This document shows positions 26,155 through 35,647 of a stretch of DNA of 64,000 bases, piece by piece. A program made the position numbers and the translations under genes. Under the pieces are notes generated by a model. The model did no database searches and was not told the origin of the DNA. It saw only the letters and a program-made list of their open reading frames with translations. The DNA is from an uncultured Paenibacillaceae bacterium (GTDB taxonomy: Bacteria; Bacillota; Bacilli; Paenibacillales; DA-C8): positions 1-64,000 of the forward strand of contig CALGAO010000049.1 of assembly GCA_937957685.1 (NCBI GenBank), written 5' to 3'. The stretch's first letter is position 1, and every line of letters starts with the position of its first letter.

Positions 26155-27112
26155 CGGCCTCACCCCTCATCCGCCTGATCTTGCGCGTCATGATCTGATA
26201 GCTCTGTTCGATCTCCTCCGCGGTGCATGGCGCCCGCAGTTCATACACCTTGATCGGCGCCGCATCGATCACCGGCAGGAAGGCATCGAAGGTATGGTCA
26301 TCGCCGCTGTGCACATAGGGGCACCAATGGTCCAGCATGTTGACGGTTTCATGGATATGGACGCCCAGGACCTTGTGCTTCATCGCCTGGATTTCCTTCG
26401 CATTGTCATACAGGCCCATCGCCTCCATCATCATGCCATGCCCGATGTCGTACCACAGGTACACCGGCGCTCCCTGCAGGTTGTCGATGATCTGACCCGC
26501 CTCCTGCAGCGTCGGGATCTGATAGCATCGGGAGCGGGTCTCGATGCCGAGCTTGACGTCGTACTGCTTCCGCGCGATATAGTCGCACACTTCCTCCAGG
26601 CTGTCCTGGATGCGCCGCACATAGATCGGCGCCAGCGCGTCGCGCCTCGCCTTCATCTCGCTCCACAGCGCCTGGTACTCCGGCGAATCCTTGCCATGCT
26701 CATGCCACAGCTTCTTCAGCGCCGAGTCGATGTTGTAGTCGAAGGGCACCTCTCCCGGATGAACGACGACGCCCTTCGCCCCGAAGCGATGCGCATAGTC
26801 GACCGAGCGCTTCAGGAGCTCTATGGCCCGACGCCTCTTGTCCATGTCGTCGTATCCGAGCATCACCGAATCCGTATCGTAATCCTTGTCATCGATGAAC
26901 GGGAAGACATTGTGCACGCTGGAGATCCGGATCTCCTGCCGCTCGATCATCGGGATGATCGTCGTGAGCAACGCTTCCGTCACATTGTAATTCAGTTCCA
27001 CCTGCTCGAAGCCGAGGCTCCTGATCTCTTCCATGATCTCGCGCCCGACCGTATGCCTGCGAAGATTCCACATGGTGGAGAAGGAATAACCTTCCTTGAT
27101 CGTCATACGCAT
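26132..27112 (-). CDS. Sugar phosphate isomerase/epimerase-like TIM barrel
   Basis: This 326-residue protein of the xylose-isomerase-like TIM-barrel superfamily has FEQVELNYNV on an early strand, VVVHPGEV, a glutamate metal ligand in KLGIETRSR, YLWYDIGHG, and VLGVHIHET with a ligand histidine. These are the positions of the divalent-metal site in IolE, IolI and hydroxypyruvate isomerase relatives. In this inositol-type cluster it may isomerise an inosose or a sugar released from a conjugate. It overlaps the next gene, so the two are co-expressed. Confidence 0.75.
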   Translation of the reverse strand: MRMTIKEGYSFSTMWNLRRHTVGREIMEEIRSLGFEQVELNYNVTEALLTTIIPMIERQEIRISSVHNVFPFIDDKDYDTDSVMLGYDDMDKRRRAIELLKRSVDYAHRFGAKGVVVHPGEVPFDYNIDSALKKLWHEHGKDSPEYQALWSEMKARRDALAPIYVRRIQDSLEEVCDYIARKQYDVKLGIETRSRCYQIPTLQEAGQIIDNLQGAPVYLWYDIGHGMMMEAMGLYDNAKEIQAMKHKVLGVHIHETVNMLDHWCPYVHSGDDHTFDAFLPVIDAAPIKVYELRAPCTAEEIEQSYQIMTRKIRRMRGEADEGTGHR

Positions 27113-27352
27113 CCTCCTGTCTCGTGCATCTGTCCATGCACGTTTGCTATGAACGCTGCGCCAACCGGCCGGAAGCCGATCCCGACGGGAATCAGCCTCC
27201 CCGCCTCCGCACGCAACTTCTGATGAGGGCTTGGTGCTCCGTCATCCGGCACGCCCCTGTCGCAAGTACGCCATCCTGACATGCGCCAGCCGCAAATGCC
27301 GCCAGCATGCCCCCGCCAGCGCGCTCCCATCCGATCCCGATCCACCAATCCA

Positions 27353-29086
27353 TCAGTACAACCGGATGCGGAACGTCTTGGTGAAAGGCGTCAGCAGATT
27401 CACCTTCAACGTCTGGACGCCGCGCGGGGATTCCGCATGGCGAATCTCCCACAGCAGGTGATCCTGCTGGCCGTCCATGATCTCCATCCGATCCTTGCCC
27501 GACTCACAGAGGATGCTCCCTCCTGTCCACAGCTTCACCTGTCCCTCGCCAGCCACGAGCCCTTCTCCGGATATGGAGCATCCCCTCGGGAAGAAGAAGC
27601 TGATCTGCGTCAGCACATCCTCCGGCTCATCGCTCGCCGCCTCGATCTCCCAGAGCGTGTCCTGTTGCCGGATCTTCACCGTCACCCGATGCTGCTGCAC
27701 ATGAGTCCGGGGACGATGCTGATGCGGCAGCAGATACCACGGACTTACCTCCGCCGCCCCTGACTGCCCCAGGTGCTCTGCAGGAATCGGCCCGATGTAT
27801 CCCTTCTCGAGCCGTGCGCCCAGCTCATAGCCGTCCGTCGTCCTGCGCAGCGAATGCATCTCCACCACGCCCGGCATGAACAAGCTGCCGATCTGCACGC
27901 CGAGCAGCTTCACCTCTCCGTGATGCAGCGAGAAGAAGCTGGCGTTGCGGGCCATCACGGTCGCGCTTGTCCTGCCCTTGCGAACCCTGGCCACCGGCGC
28001 GCCGAAGGAGGTGTGCATGCTGCTGTGCTCGATCTGACCATGATGGCCGACCTGCTTCATCCGCTCCAGATCCCGCTCCACCGGATGATGCTCATTGAGG
28101 ATGACGGCATACTCGTCCGGCAACGGCTCCCTCGCCACGTCCTCCAGTTGGGCCGGGAAGATCAGGGAGCCGAGCAGCGCGTGATGGTTGACCGGACCGA
28201 GATCGGTCAGCTTCTCCAGCGCCAGGTCGTGCATCGTCGCCAGCAGGGGATCCCGATCGAGGCTGGCCATGACCCTCAGCACCAGATAATAGCCCGACAG
28301 ATCGTGGACGACCCCATAGTCCTGCCGGCCGGAATAGTCGGTCACGACCTCGCCGTTGGCATGGAGCAGATAACGCATCATCTTCAGATTCCTGCGCACA
28401 TAATCGAGCAAATGAGGCCGCCTCAGATAGGTCGCCGCATAGAACAGCATGATGTCGCTCACGGTATTGTAGATCCCGTTGCTCCGCTCCGTCCACTCCC
28501 CGTCCAGCGTGCAATCCATGCCCTCCGCCAGCCATTCGTCCGCTCTTCGGACCAGCTCTTCCATGCCGAACAGGTCGTACAGCGAAGCGAGGGCTGCCGT
28601 CATCACCCAGCGATGGTTGGGCGTATGGCACCCTCCGGTCAGCATGGCGGGGATCGTGCGCTCAAGGAACAGCCTCAGCTTGTCGGCGATCGCCCGGATC
28701 CGCTCGTCATCGGCAGCAGCCAGCAGGCGAACCAGCTGGACGAAGCCGTTCACGACGAACCCGGTGTCAGGCGGGGAATGAAAATTGGTGCTCCCCAGCG
28801 ATATGGTCCCGTCCGCATGCTGCTTCCGAAGCATGTAATCGGCGGCCCGATCCAGAGCGTCGATCACCTGTTCATCGCGGTAATACCTGGACTCCGGCAA
28901 CACCAACGCCGCCCCCATGGACGCCATATAGCTGGCAGTCCCGACATGGCTGGGACTCGGAATCCCGGTCAATCGATTCCGGATTCCGCCCGCATGCCGA
29001 CTGCCCGATTCACGAACCTGCAGCTCCAGAGCCTCCGCCACTTCCTGATCATTGAGCTTGATTAATTTTAGCGGTACTGTTGCCAT
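27353..29086 (-). CDS. Helical-toroid protein resembling heparinase II/III-type lyases
   Basis: The ATG has GGGAGG nine bases upstream and there is no signal peptide, so the product is probably cytoplasmic. Residues about 1-300 look like an alpha/alpha toroid (ALDRAADYMLRKQHADGTIS, RWVMTAALASLYDLFGMEE, YVRRNLKMMRYLLHANGEVV). Residues 340-577 are beta-rich, with H and Y/R clusters such as HGQIEHSSMHTSFGAP and ASFFSLHHGEVKLLG. This two-part layout matches heparinase II/III-like lyases and unsaturated-glycan enzymes. The substrate is unknown. Its position after iolA suggests processing of an imported inositol glycoside or uronide. Confidence 0.55.
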   Translation of the reverse strand: MATVPLKLIKLNDQEVAEALELQVRESGSRHAGGIRNRLTGIPSPSHVGTASYMASMGAALVLPESRYYRDEQVIDALDRAADYMLRKQHADGTISLGSTNFHSPPDTGFVVNGFVQLVRLLAAADDERIRAIADKLRLFLERTIPAMLTGGCHTPNHRWVMTAALASLYDLFGMEELVRRADEWLAEGMDCTLDGEWTERSNGIYNTVSDIMLFYAATYLRRPHLLDYVRRNLKMMRYLLHANGEVVTDYSGRQDYGVVHDLSGYYLVLRVMASLDRDPLLATMHDLALEKLTDLGPVNHHALLGSLIFPAQLEDVAREPLPDEYAVILNEHHPVERDLERMKQVGHHGQIEHSSMHTSFGAPVARVRKGRTSATVMARNASFFSLHHGEVKLLGVQIGSLFMPGVVEMHSLRRTTDGYELGARLEKGYIGPIPAEHLGQSGAAEVSPWYLLPHQHRPRTHVQQHRVTVKIRQQDTLWEIEAASDEPEDVLTQISFFFPRGCSISGEGLVAGEGQVKLWTGGSILCESGKDRMEIMDGQQDHLLWEIRHAESPRGVQTLKVNLLTPFTKTFRIRLY

Positions 29087-29190
29087 GTGAACTCGCCTCC
29101 CCCGTCTCCTGTCCCACGCGATTCCCTTTCATCCGGGCCCGTGAAGGGTTCTCCCGACGCAGATCCGGCCCACCTCCTGCCGGTTGACGT

Positions 29191-30642
29191 CTAGACGTAA
29201 CGCGCCACGACCATTTTCTTGCGGGTGTAGAACTCCACGCCGTCACGCCCGTTCGCATGGAGGTCGCCGTAGAACGATTTTTTGTACCCCGAGAAAGGGA
29301 AAAATGCCATCGGCGCCGGTACGCCCACGTTGACGCCCAGCATCCCCGCGTGCATCTCCTCGCGGAACTGGCGGATCGCCCCGGCGTCGCTCGTGAAGAT
29401 GCAGCCGCCATTGGCGAACTCCGACCGGTTGGCCAGCTCGATCGCCTCCTCCAGCGTAGCCCTGCGCACGATCTGCAGGACGGGGGCGAAGATCTCCTCC
29501 TGCCAGATCTTCATGTCCGGTCCGGCGTGATCGAACACCGTCGGCCCCAGGAAGTATCCGTCGCCATGCGCGGCGTCGGCATGGCGTCCATCCAGCTTCA
29601 GGACGGCGCCCTGCTCGATGCCCGATACGATGTAGCCGATCGTGCGCTGTTTGTGGGCTTCGCGGATGACGGGCCCGAGGAATACACCCTTATCCAGGCC
29701 ATTGCCGATCTTCAGCTCCCTCGCCTCCGCCACCAGACGTTCAACCAGCGGCTCCGCAATATCGCCTACGGTCACCACGACGGAGCAGGCCATGCAGCGC
29801 TCCCCGGCCGAACCGAAGGCGGCGCTTATGATCTCCTTCACCGCCAGGTCGAGATCGGCGTCGGGCATGACGATCGTATGGTTCTTCGCGCCGCCGAGCG
29901 CCTGCACCCGCTTGCCCGCCGCAGCCGCTGTCCTGTACACATATTCGGCCACAGGCTGTGAACCCACGAAGGAGATCGCAGCGATGCGCGGATGCGCCAG
30001 CATCCCGTTCACCACGTCATGTGCACCATGCACGATATTGAACACTCCGTCCGGCAGGCCAGCCTGCGCGAACAGCTCGGCCAGACGATTCGCAAGCATA
30101 GGCGTCCGTTCGGACGGCTTCAGGACGAAGGTATTGCCGCATACGATGGCTAACGGAAACATCCAGCACGGCACCATCATCGGGAAGTTGAACGGCGTGA
30201 TCCCGCCGACCACCCCCAGGGGATAGCGATACATGCTGGATTCCAGATTCGTGGCGATATCCGGGAGCGTGCTGCCCATCAGCAGCGTCGGCGCGCCGGC
30301 GGCGAACTCCACGCATTCGATGCCGCGTTGCACCTCGCCATAAGCTTCCCGGTAGCTCTTGCCGTTCTCGCGGGTGATCATCTCGGCCAGTTCTTCCCAA
30401 TGCTCCACCAGCAGCTGCTGGAACCTGAACAGGATCCGCGCCCGCTTCGGCACAGGGTAACGCTTCCATTCCTGAAAGGCCGCCTCCGCCGCTTCCACCG
30501 CGCGATCCAGATCCTCCCGACCGGACAGGGGCACCTTCGCCAGCAGCTCGCCGGTGGCGGGATTCGGCACTTCTTCATATCGCGTGGCGGACGCTTCCTG
30601 CCATCTGCCATTGACATAATTATACAAGACCTGAGCGCTCAC
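29191..30642 (-). CDS. iolA: Malonate/methylmalonate semialdehyde dehydrogenase (IolA-like)
   Basis: This 483-residue CoA-acylating aldehyde dehydrogenase starts at a GTG inside the end of iolJ (4-bp overlap). Visible features are YRYPLGVVGGITPFNFPMMV (NAD-binding region), LGGAKNHTIVMPDADLD and catalytic Cys in GSAGERCMACS. The absence of the usual ALDH general-base glutamate and the GAKNH signature mark the methylmalonate-semialdehyde type. In inositol catabolism it converts malonic semialdehyde to acetyl-CoA and CO2, the last step of the pathway. Length is normal for the family. Confidence 0.92.
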   Translation of the reverse strand: MSAQVLYNYVNGRWQEASATRYEEVPNPATGELLAKVPLSGREDLDRAVEAAEAAFQEWKRYPVPKRARILFRFQQLLVEHWEELAEMITRENGKSYREAYGEVQRGIECVEFAAGAPTLLMGSTLPDIATNLESSMYRYPLGVVGGITPFNFPMMVPCWMFPLAIVCGNTFVLKPSERTPMLANRLAELFAQAGLPDGVFNIVHGAHDVVNGMLAHPRIAAISFVGSQPVAEYVYRTAAAAGKRVQALGGAKNHTIVMPDADLDLAVKEIISAAFGSAGERCMACSVVVTVGDIAEPLVERLVAEARELKIGNGLDKGVFLGPVIREAHKQRTIGYIVSGIEQGAVLKLDGRHADAAHGDGYFLGPTVFDHAGPDMKIWQEEIFAPVLQIVRRATLEEAIELANRSEFANGGCIFTSDAGAIRQFREEMHAGMLGVNVGVPAPMAFFPFSGYKKSFYGDLHANGRDGVEFYTRKKMVVARYV

Positions 30643-31481
30643 TTGTCAGCCCCCCATCCAAGATGATGAAACTTGTCGATCGCTGTCTGCCTGACCGCCT
30701 CCATCGCTTGCCTGAACCAGGCGATCCGGTCGAAGGCATGCGGATCCGCAAGCATCTGTTCCCTCAGCGACCTGCCGAATGCCATGCGCAGCGCCGTGCC
30801 GATATTGATCTTCGCCACGCGGTGGCTCGCCAGCCTGCGCAGGTCCCCGTCCGGCACCCCCGTCGATCCGTGGATCACGAGCGGCGTGCGGACGCGCCGC
30901 TCGATCTCGCGCAACAGGTCGAAGCGGAGGGTAGCCGTCTGTTCCTCCATCCGATGCACCGTGCCGATGGATACGGCCACCGCATCCACTCCGGTCTCGC
31001 GGACGAAGCGTTCCACCTCCACCGGGTCGGACAGCTCGTGCTTCATATTCAGGGACGGATCGCTGTAACCTACGGAGCCGACCTCCGCTTCCACGCTGAC
31101 CCCAGCCTTGCGCGCCAACCTCACCACCTGCCTGGTCACGGCGATATTCTCCTCCAGCGGCAGCTGCGAACCGTCGAACATGACCGAGGTGAATCCGTGG
31201 TCGATCGCCGCCTGGACGGACTCGAGCGACGGACCATGATCCAGATGCACGCACACCGGGACAGAGGCTTCCCTGGCCGCCTGCAGCAAGAGAGGCGCCA
31301 GATACGGCAGCGGCATATGGCGGATCGCCGGGAGATTGGCCGCCAGGATGACCGGCGCCTGCATCGCTTCGGCAGCGCGGACCACGGCGATCGCATCCTC
31401 ATAACCGTAAACGTTGAACGCCGGGATCGCGTGCGGCCGGTCTGCCGCTTCATCGACCAACGGCTTCAGTGGCATCAACAT
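30639..31481 (-). CDS. iolJ: Class II aldolase, IolJ-like (DKGP aldolase)
   Basis: This 280-residue class II fructose-bisphosphate-aldolase-family protein has a zinc site in CVHLDHGPSLESVQ, VMFDGSQLPLEENIA, EAEVGSVGY and IHGSTGVPD, and the phosphate site in KINIGTALRMAF. In inositol pathways IolJ cleaves 2-deoxy-5-keto-gluconate 6-phosphate to dihydroxyacetone phosphate and malonic semialdehyde, the substrate of the adjacent iolA product. The close coupling with iolA and iolC supports IolJ over a glycolytic aldolase. Confidence 0.88.
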   Translation of the reverse strand: MLMPLKPLVDEAADRPHAIPAFNVYGYEDAIAVVRAAEAMQAPVILAANLPAIRHMPLPYLAPLLLQAAREASVPVCVHLDHGPSLESVQAAIDHGFTSVMFDGSQLPLEENIAVTRQVVRLARKAGVSVEAEVGSVGYSDPSLNMKHELSDPVEVERFVRETGVDAVAVSIGTVHRMEEQTATLRFDLLREIERRVRTPLVIHGSTGVPDGDLRRLASHRVAKINIGTALRMAFGRSLREQMLADPHAFDRIAWFRQAMEAVRQTAIDKFHHLGWGADK

Positions 31482-31504
31482 GCTGCAGCCCGCTCCCTTC
31501 GCAC

Positions 31505-32494
31505 CTAGTCATACTTGCGCATATGCTCCTCGATCTGCTGCAGCGTCGGCATCGCATCCGAGCAGCTGTGGCTCGCCACCACGATCGAAGCCGCCGCGCT
31601 GCCGTACAGCTGGCATCGCGGGATCTCCCACCCCTGCATCAGGCCGTAGATGAAAGCACCGGCGAAGGCATCGCCGGCGCCGAAGGTCTTCACCACCTGC
31701 GTCGGGAAGGTTCGTCCCCTAAAGACGCCTCCATCCCTGGAGAAGGCGATGGAGCCATCGCCGCCATGCTTCACCACCACGATCCGGGCGGCATGGTTGA
31801 ACCAGGTATGCGCCGTCGCTGCGTCATCCGCTTCACGCCCATCCTTCGCCAGCTCCAGCAGGTCGAACTCCTCCCGGCCGCCGATGATCACCTGGCTCTT
31901 CTCCGCGACGAGCCGGCCATAGATGCCGACCTCCTCCTTCGTCGCCCATGTGTACGGACGATAGTCGATATCGAAGATCGTCACCACACCGTGCTTGCGG
32001 GCGTACTCGAGCGCCAGGAACACCGCCTCCCGCGACGGGCTCTTCGCCAGCGCCGTTCCCGAGATGAGCAGCGCCCGCGAGCTGGCGATATAGTCTTCCC
32101 GGATGTCGCCCGGCTCCAGCTTCAGATCGGCCACATTGTCGCGATACATCAGAATGCTGCATTCCGTGGGCGACCTGATCTCCGTGAAGGCCAGCCCCGT
32201 CACGCTGCCGGACCGGTCCGTCACGATATGCTCGGTATTCACGGACAGGTCGGTCAGATACTTCAGAATATAGCGTCCGAACGGATCGTTCGACACCCGC
32301 CCGATAAAGCCGGTTCTGAGGCCAAGCCTGGTCATGGCGACGGTAATGTTCGCCGGGGATCCGCCCAGATACTTCGTAAATGTCAACGTCTCCTCCATCG
32401 GCCGGTGGATCTCATTGGCGTTGAGGTCGATGCACAAGCGTCCGATGCCGATGCAATCCAGCGCCCGCCCCTCGGGAAACCGAATCGGATTCAT
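31505..32494 (-). CDS. iolC: 5-dehydro-2-deoxygluconokinase (IolC), PfkB family
   Basis: The ATG at 32494 (MNPIRFPEGRALDCIGIGRL) has GGAG seven bases upstream. The 329-residue sugar kinase of the ribokinase family has YLGGSPANITVAMTRLG at the substrate site and GAGDAFAGAFIYGL with the catalytic Asp. FDIDYRPYTW is characteristic of IolC. It phosphorylates 2-deoxy-5-keto-gluconate before cleavage by the aldolase encoded next. A 234-bp gap with imperfect CTTGCCTGAGC-type repeats, but no recognisable gene, separates it from iolE. Confidence 0.92.
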   Translation of the reverse strand: MNPIRFPEGRALDCIGIGRLCIDLNANEIHRPMEETLTFTKYLGGSPANITVAMTRLGLRTGFIGRVSNDPFGRYILKYLTDLSVNTEHIVTDRSGSVTGLAFTEIRSPTECSILMYRDNVADLKLEPGDIREDYIASSRALLISGTALAKSPSREAVFLALEYARKHGVVTIFDIDYRPYTWATKEEVGIYGRLVAEKSQVIIGGREEFDLLELAKDGREADDAATAHTWFNHAARIVVVKHGGDGSIAFSRDGGVFRGRTFPTQVVKTFGAGDAFAGAFIYGLMQGWEIPRCQLYGSAAASIVVASHSCSDAMPTLQQIEEHMRKYD

Positions 32495-32728
32495 CCTCTC
32501 ACTCCTTGTCACCTTGATCGATATGGCAAACGGGGTCTTCACGAGCATGCCCTGACCACCTGCCTGGGCTTGCCTGAGCTTTCCGGGACCTTCCCGGACC
32601 TGCCTTGGCTTGCCTGAGCCTTCGGGATCTTCCTCAGCCTGCCTGCATGCACTTCCTCCACATGCTCCCTGCGGTTGGCATGACCCCAGCGATGCCCGTT
32701 CATCAGCGTCCCGGTCTCAGGTCTTGCG

Positions 32729-33649
32729 TCAACCCGCCTCTTCTGTCGGCAAGGCCGCCGCGAGCTCGCGGATATATGCGATGGCCTTCTCGGCATAGGC
32801 ATAAGGCTCAGCGACGAGCGGATCCTGCTCCGCCTCGATGATCATCCACCCTTCATACCCTCGCCTGTACAACTCCTGAAAGATCGGGGCGAAATCAATG
32901 CTCCCGTCACCGGGCACGGTAAACACCCCTTGCTTCACCGACTCCACGAAAGGAATCCGCTCCTCCCGCACCCGCTTCAGCACTTCGCCGCGCACATCCT
33001 TGAGATGGATGTAGGCGATCCGCCGGACATGCTTCTTCAGCAGGACAAGGGGATCGCTGCCGCCATAATACGCATGGCCGGTATCGTAGAGCAGATGGAC
33101 AAGACCGGGGTCGGTCATGCTCAGCAGCCGGTCGATCTCCTCGCCGCTCTCCACCACGGTGCTCGCATGATAATGGTACACAAGCTTCATGCCGTACTCC
33201 TGGCAGATCCTGCCCGCCTGCTCCAGACCTTCGGCCACATGGCGCCATTGCTCTTCGCTGAGCCGCTCCACCTGTGTGCCCCCGGGAGCCCGGCGCGGAT
33301 CGGCATGCGGGGAGCCGCCGATCTCGCAGGTGACGACGTGTTTCGCCCCCATCCGATGCAGAAACCGCACATGCTCCCGATAGGCGGCCAGCTCAGATTC
33401 ACGCAGCGCCGGGTCCGAGAAGATGACGCCCTTCCATTGGGAAGTCAGCACAAGGCCCTTCTCCTCCAGGCGGCGCTTCAACTCCTCCGGCTCCCGCGGG
33501 AACTTGCGGCACATCTCGGTTCCGGAGAAGCCGAGGCTTGAGAAGTCGTCCAGCAAATGCTCAAATGTATAGTGATCCCCGATCGATTGATCATCTTCAT
33601 TGACCCAGTTGATCGGCGAGATGCCGAAGCTCCACCGATGGATTCGCAT
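32729..33649 (-). CDS. iolE: Inosose dehydratase (IolE)
   Basis: The ATG at 33649 (MRIHRWSFGISPINWVNEDD) with GGAAGGTGG upstream gives 306 residues, the normal length. The protein is a xylose-isomerase-like TIM barrel with a metal site across FSGTEMCRKFP, VTCEIGGSPH, LVYHYHAST, LLYDTGHAY and DVRGEVLKR. GISPINWVN at the start is typical of 2-keto-myo-inositol dehydratase. It removes water from inosose to give a 3,5-diketo intermediate that IolD hydrolyses. It lies between iolC and iolD on the same strand. Confidence 0.92.
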   Translation of the reverse strand: MRIHRWSFGISPINWVNEDDQSIGDHYTFEHLLDDFSSLGFSGTEMCRKFPREPEELKRRLEEKGLVLTSQWKGVIFSDPALRESELAAYREHVRFLHRMGAKHVVTCEIGGSPHADPRRAPGGTQVERLSEEQWRHVAEGLEQAGRICQEYGMKLVYHYHASTVVESGEEIDRLLSMTDPGLVHLLYDTGHAYYGGSDPLVLLKKHVRRIAYIHLKDVRGEVLKRVREERIPFVESVKQGVFTVPGDGSIDFAPIFQELYRRGYEGWMIIEAEQDPLVAEPYAYAEKAIAYIRELAAALPTEEAG

Positions 33650-33782
33650 GCCAATTCCACCTTCCCAGGATAAGTTCCGATCAAACGGTATCTCACAGGC
33701 GGCAGCCAGGAGCCGCCTGGGCACGACGACCGGCGCATGGCCCGTGCGATGGGTCACGGATGCCGCTGTCGAAGCGAATGCA

Positions 33783-35635
33783 TCACGGCAGACGCAACGC
33801 CTGCCCGCGGTGCGGCAGATGGTCGCGATAAGCCTGCCGCACCCGCTCACTGCGGGATACGGCCGCCGTATCCACCCGCCACCACGACTCATAGTTGTCC
33901 GTGCTGGTGCCGGGCAGAACCTTCACCTCGATCAGCGTCGATACCTTCTCCCGCTGCGCCATGCGGATCGCCGCCTTCAGCTCCCCGATGGTCCTCGCCC
34001 GGAATGAACGGGCGCCCAGGCTGGCGGCGTAGCCGGCATAGTCGATCTCCAGCCAGTCGCCGTTCAGCCGACCGCCGCCATCGCGATAGCGGAACTCGTT
34101 GCCGAAGCCGGAGCTGCCATGGGCTCTTTGCAGGTTGTGAATGCATTGGTAGCCGTGATTGTTGAACAGGATGACGTTGATCTTCATGCCCTCCTGGATG
34201 CTCGTCAGCAGTTCGGAGTGGAGCATCAGATAGCTGCCGTCGCCCACCAGCGCGTACACTTCGCGCCCCGGCTCCGCCAGCTTCACGCCGAAGGCGCCGG
34301 CCACCTCATATCCCATGCAGGAGAAGCCGTACTCCATGTGGTAGGTCTTCGGCCGTCTGCACCGCCACAGGCGATGCAGGTCGCCCGGCAGGCTGCCGGC
34401 GGCGCAGACGATCACGGCATCCTCGTCGATCGTCTCGTTGATCGCGCCGATCACCGCCGTCTGCGCCAGGCCCTCCGGCAGCTCAAGCGCATACAGGCGG
34501 TCGACCTCCGCGTCCCACTCCTGTTTCAAGGCTCGCAGCTCCTCCCATCCGTATGCGGCCTGATACCCGTCCAGTTCCGCTTGCAGCGACAGCAGCGCCT
34601 CCCTGCAATCGCCGACCACCGCATGGCCGTTCATCTTGATCGCATCCTGGGACTGGATGTTCAGATTCACGAACTCCACCTCGGGATGCCGGAACGCGGT
34701 CCCGTCGAGAAATCCTGCAAGCGGCTGCCCACGCTGATGACCAGATCCGCCTCCCTGGCCAGGCGATTCGCTGCCAGCGAGCCCGTCACGCCGATCGCTC
34801 CCATATAGAGCGGATGATCCCAGGGCATCGCGCTCTTGCCCGCCTGGGTCTCCGCCACCGGGATGCGGAACCGCTCGGCGAACCGGCGCAGGGCATCCGT
34901 CGCCAGCGAATAATGGACCCCGCCACCAGCGATCAGGAGCGGCCGCCGCTTCCTCCGGATCAGCTCGCTCGCCCGTCTGCAGGCCGATGCGGCGACCGGA
35001 CGGCGGTCGATATGGTGAACCCGCTTCTCGAAGAACGACAGCGGATAGTCATAGGCCTCGCATTGCACATCCTGCGGCAGCGCCAGCGTGACCGCCCCCG
35101 TCAGAGCTGGATCGGTGAGCACGCGCATCGCCTGCAGGCAGGCGCTCATCAGCTGCTCCGGACGCATGATCCTGTCCCAGTACCGGCTGACCGGCCTGAA
35201 CGCGTCATTGGCGGAGACGGTATAGTCAGTCGGATCCTCGATCTGCTGCAATACGGGATCGGGCCCACGATCGGCGAAGATATCGCCTGGCAATAGCAGC
35301 ACCGGGATCCGGTTCACCGTAGCAGTTGCGGCGGCCGTCACCATATTCAGGGCGCCGGGGCCAATCGAGGTCGTGCAGGCGAATGTCTCCATGCGATTGT
35401 TCTGCTTGGCATAGGCGGTGGCCGCGTGGACCATGCCCTGCTCATTTTTCCCCTGGATGAATATGAGGTTCCCTGGATCCTGCTCCAGAGCTTCGCCGAT
35501 GCCCGTCACATTGCCGTGGCCGAATATGCCCATCACGCCCCGGAAGAACTTCCGCTCCACCCCATCCAGCGACACATACTGTTGATCCAGGAAGCGAATC
35601 AACGCCTGAGCCATCGTCAATCGAACCGTAGCCAT
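33783..35635 (-). pseudogene. iolD: IolD (THcHDO hydrolase, ThDP-dependent), apparent frameshift
   Basis: The start is the ATG at 35635 (MATVRLTMAQALIRFLDQQY) behind AAGGAGG. The first part (to about 34690) carries the ThDP-enzyme N-domain (GIFGHGNVTGIGEALEQ, TSIGPGALNMVTAAATATVN) and the central domain up to VISVGSRLQDFSTG. The frame then shifts. The rest continues in another frame (RHPEVEFVNLNIQSQDA onward) to a complete ThDP domain with GDGSYLMLHSELL and NNHGYQCIHNLQ. The junction near 34695-34702 looks like loss of 1 or 7 bp relative to the expected FSTGSRTAFRHPEVEF. IolD opens the ring of the diketo-inositol intermediate; without it the pathway stops, so an error or a recent mutation is likely. 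Confidence 0.85.
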
Positions 35636-35647
35636 CATCCAACCTCC

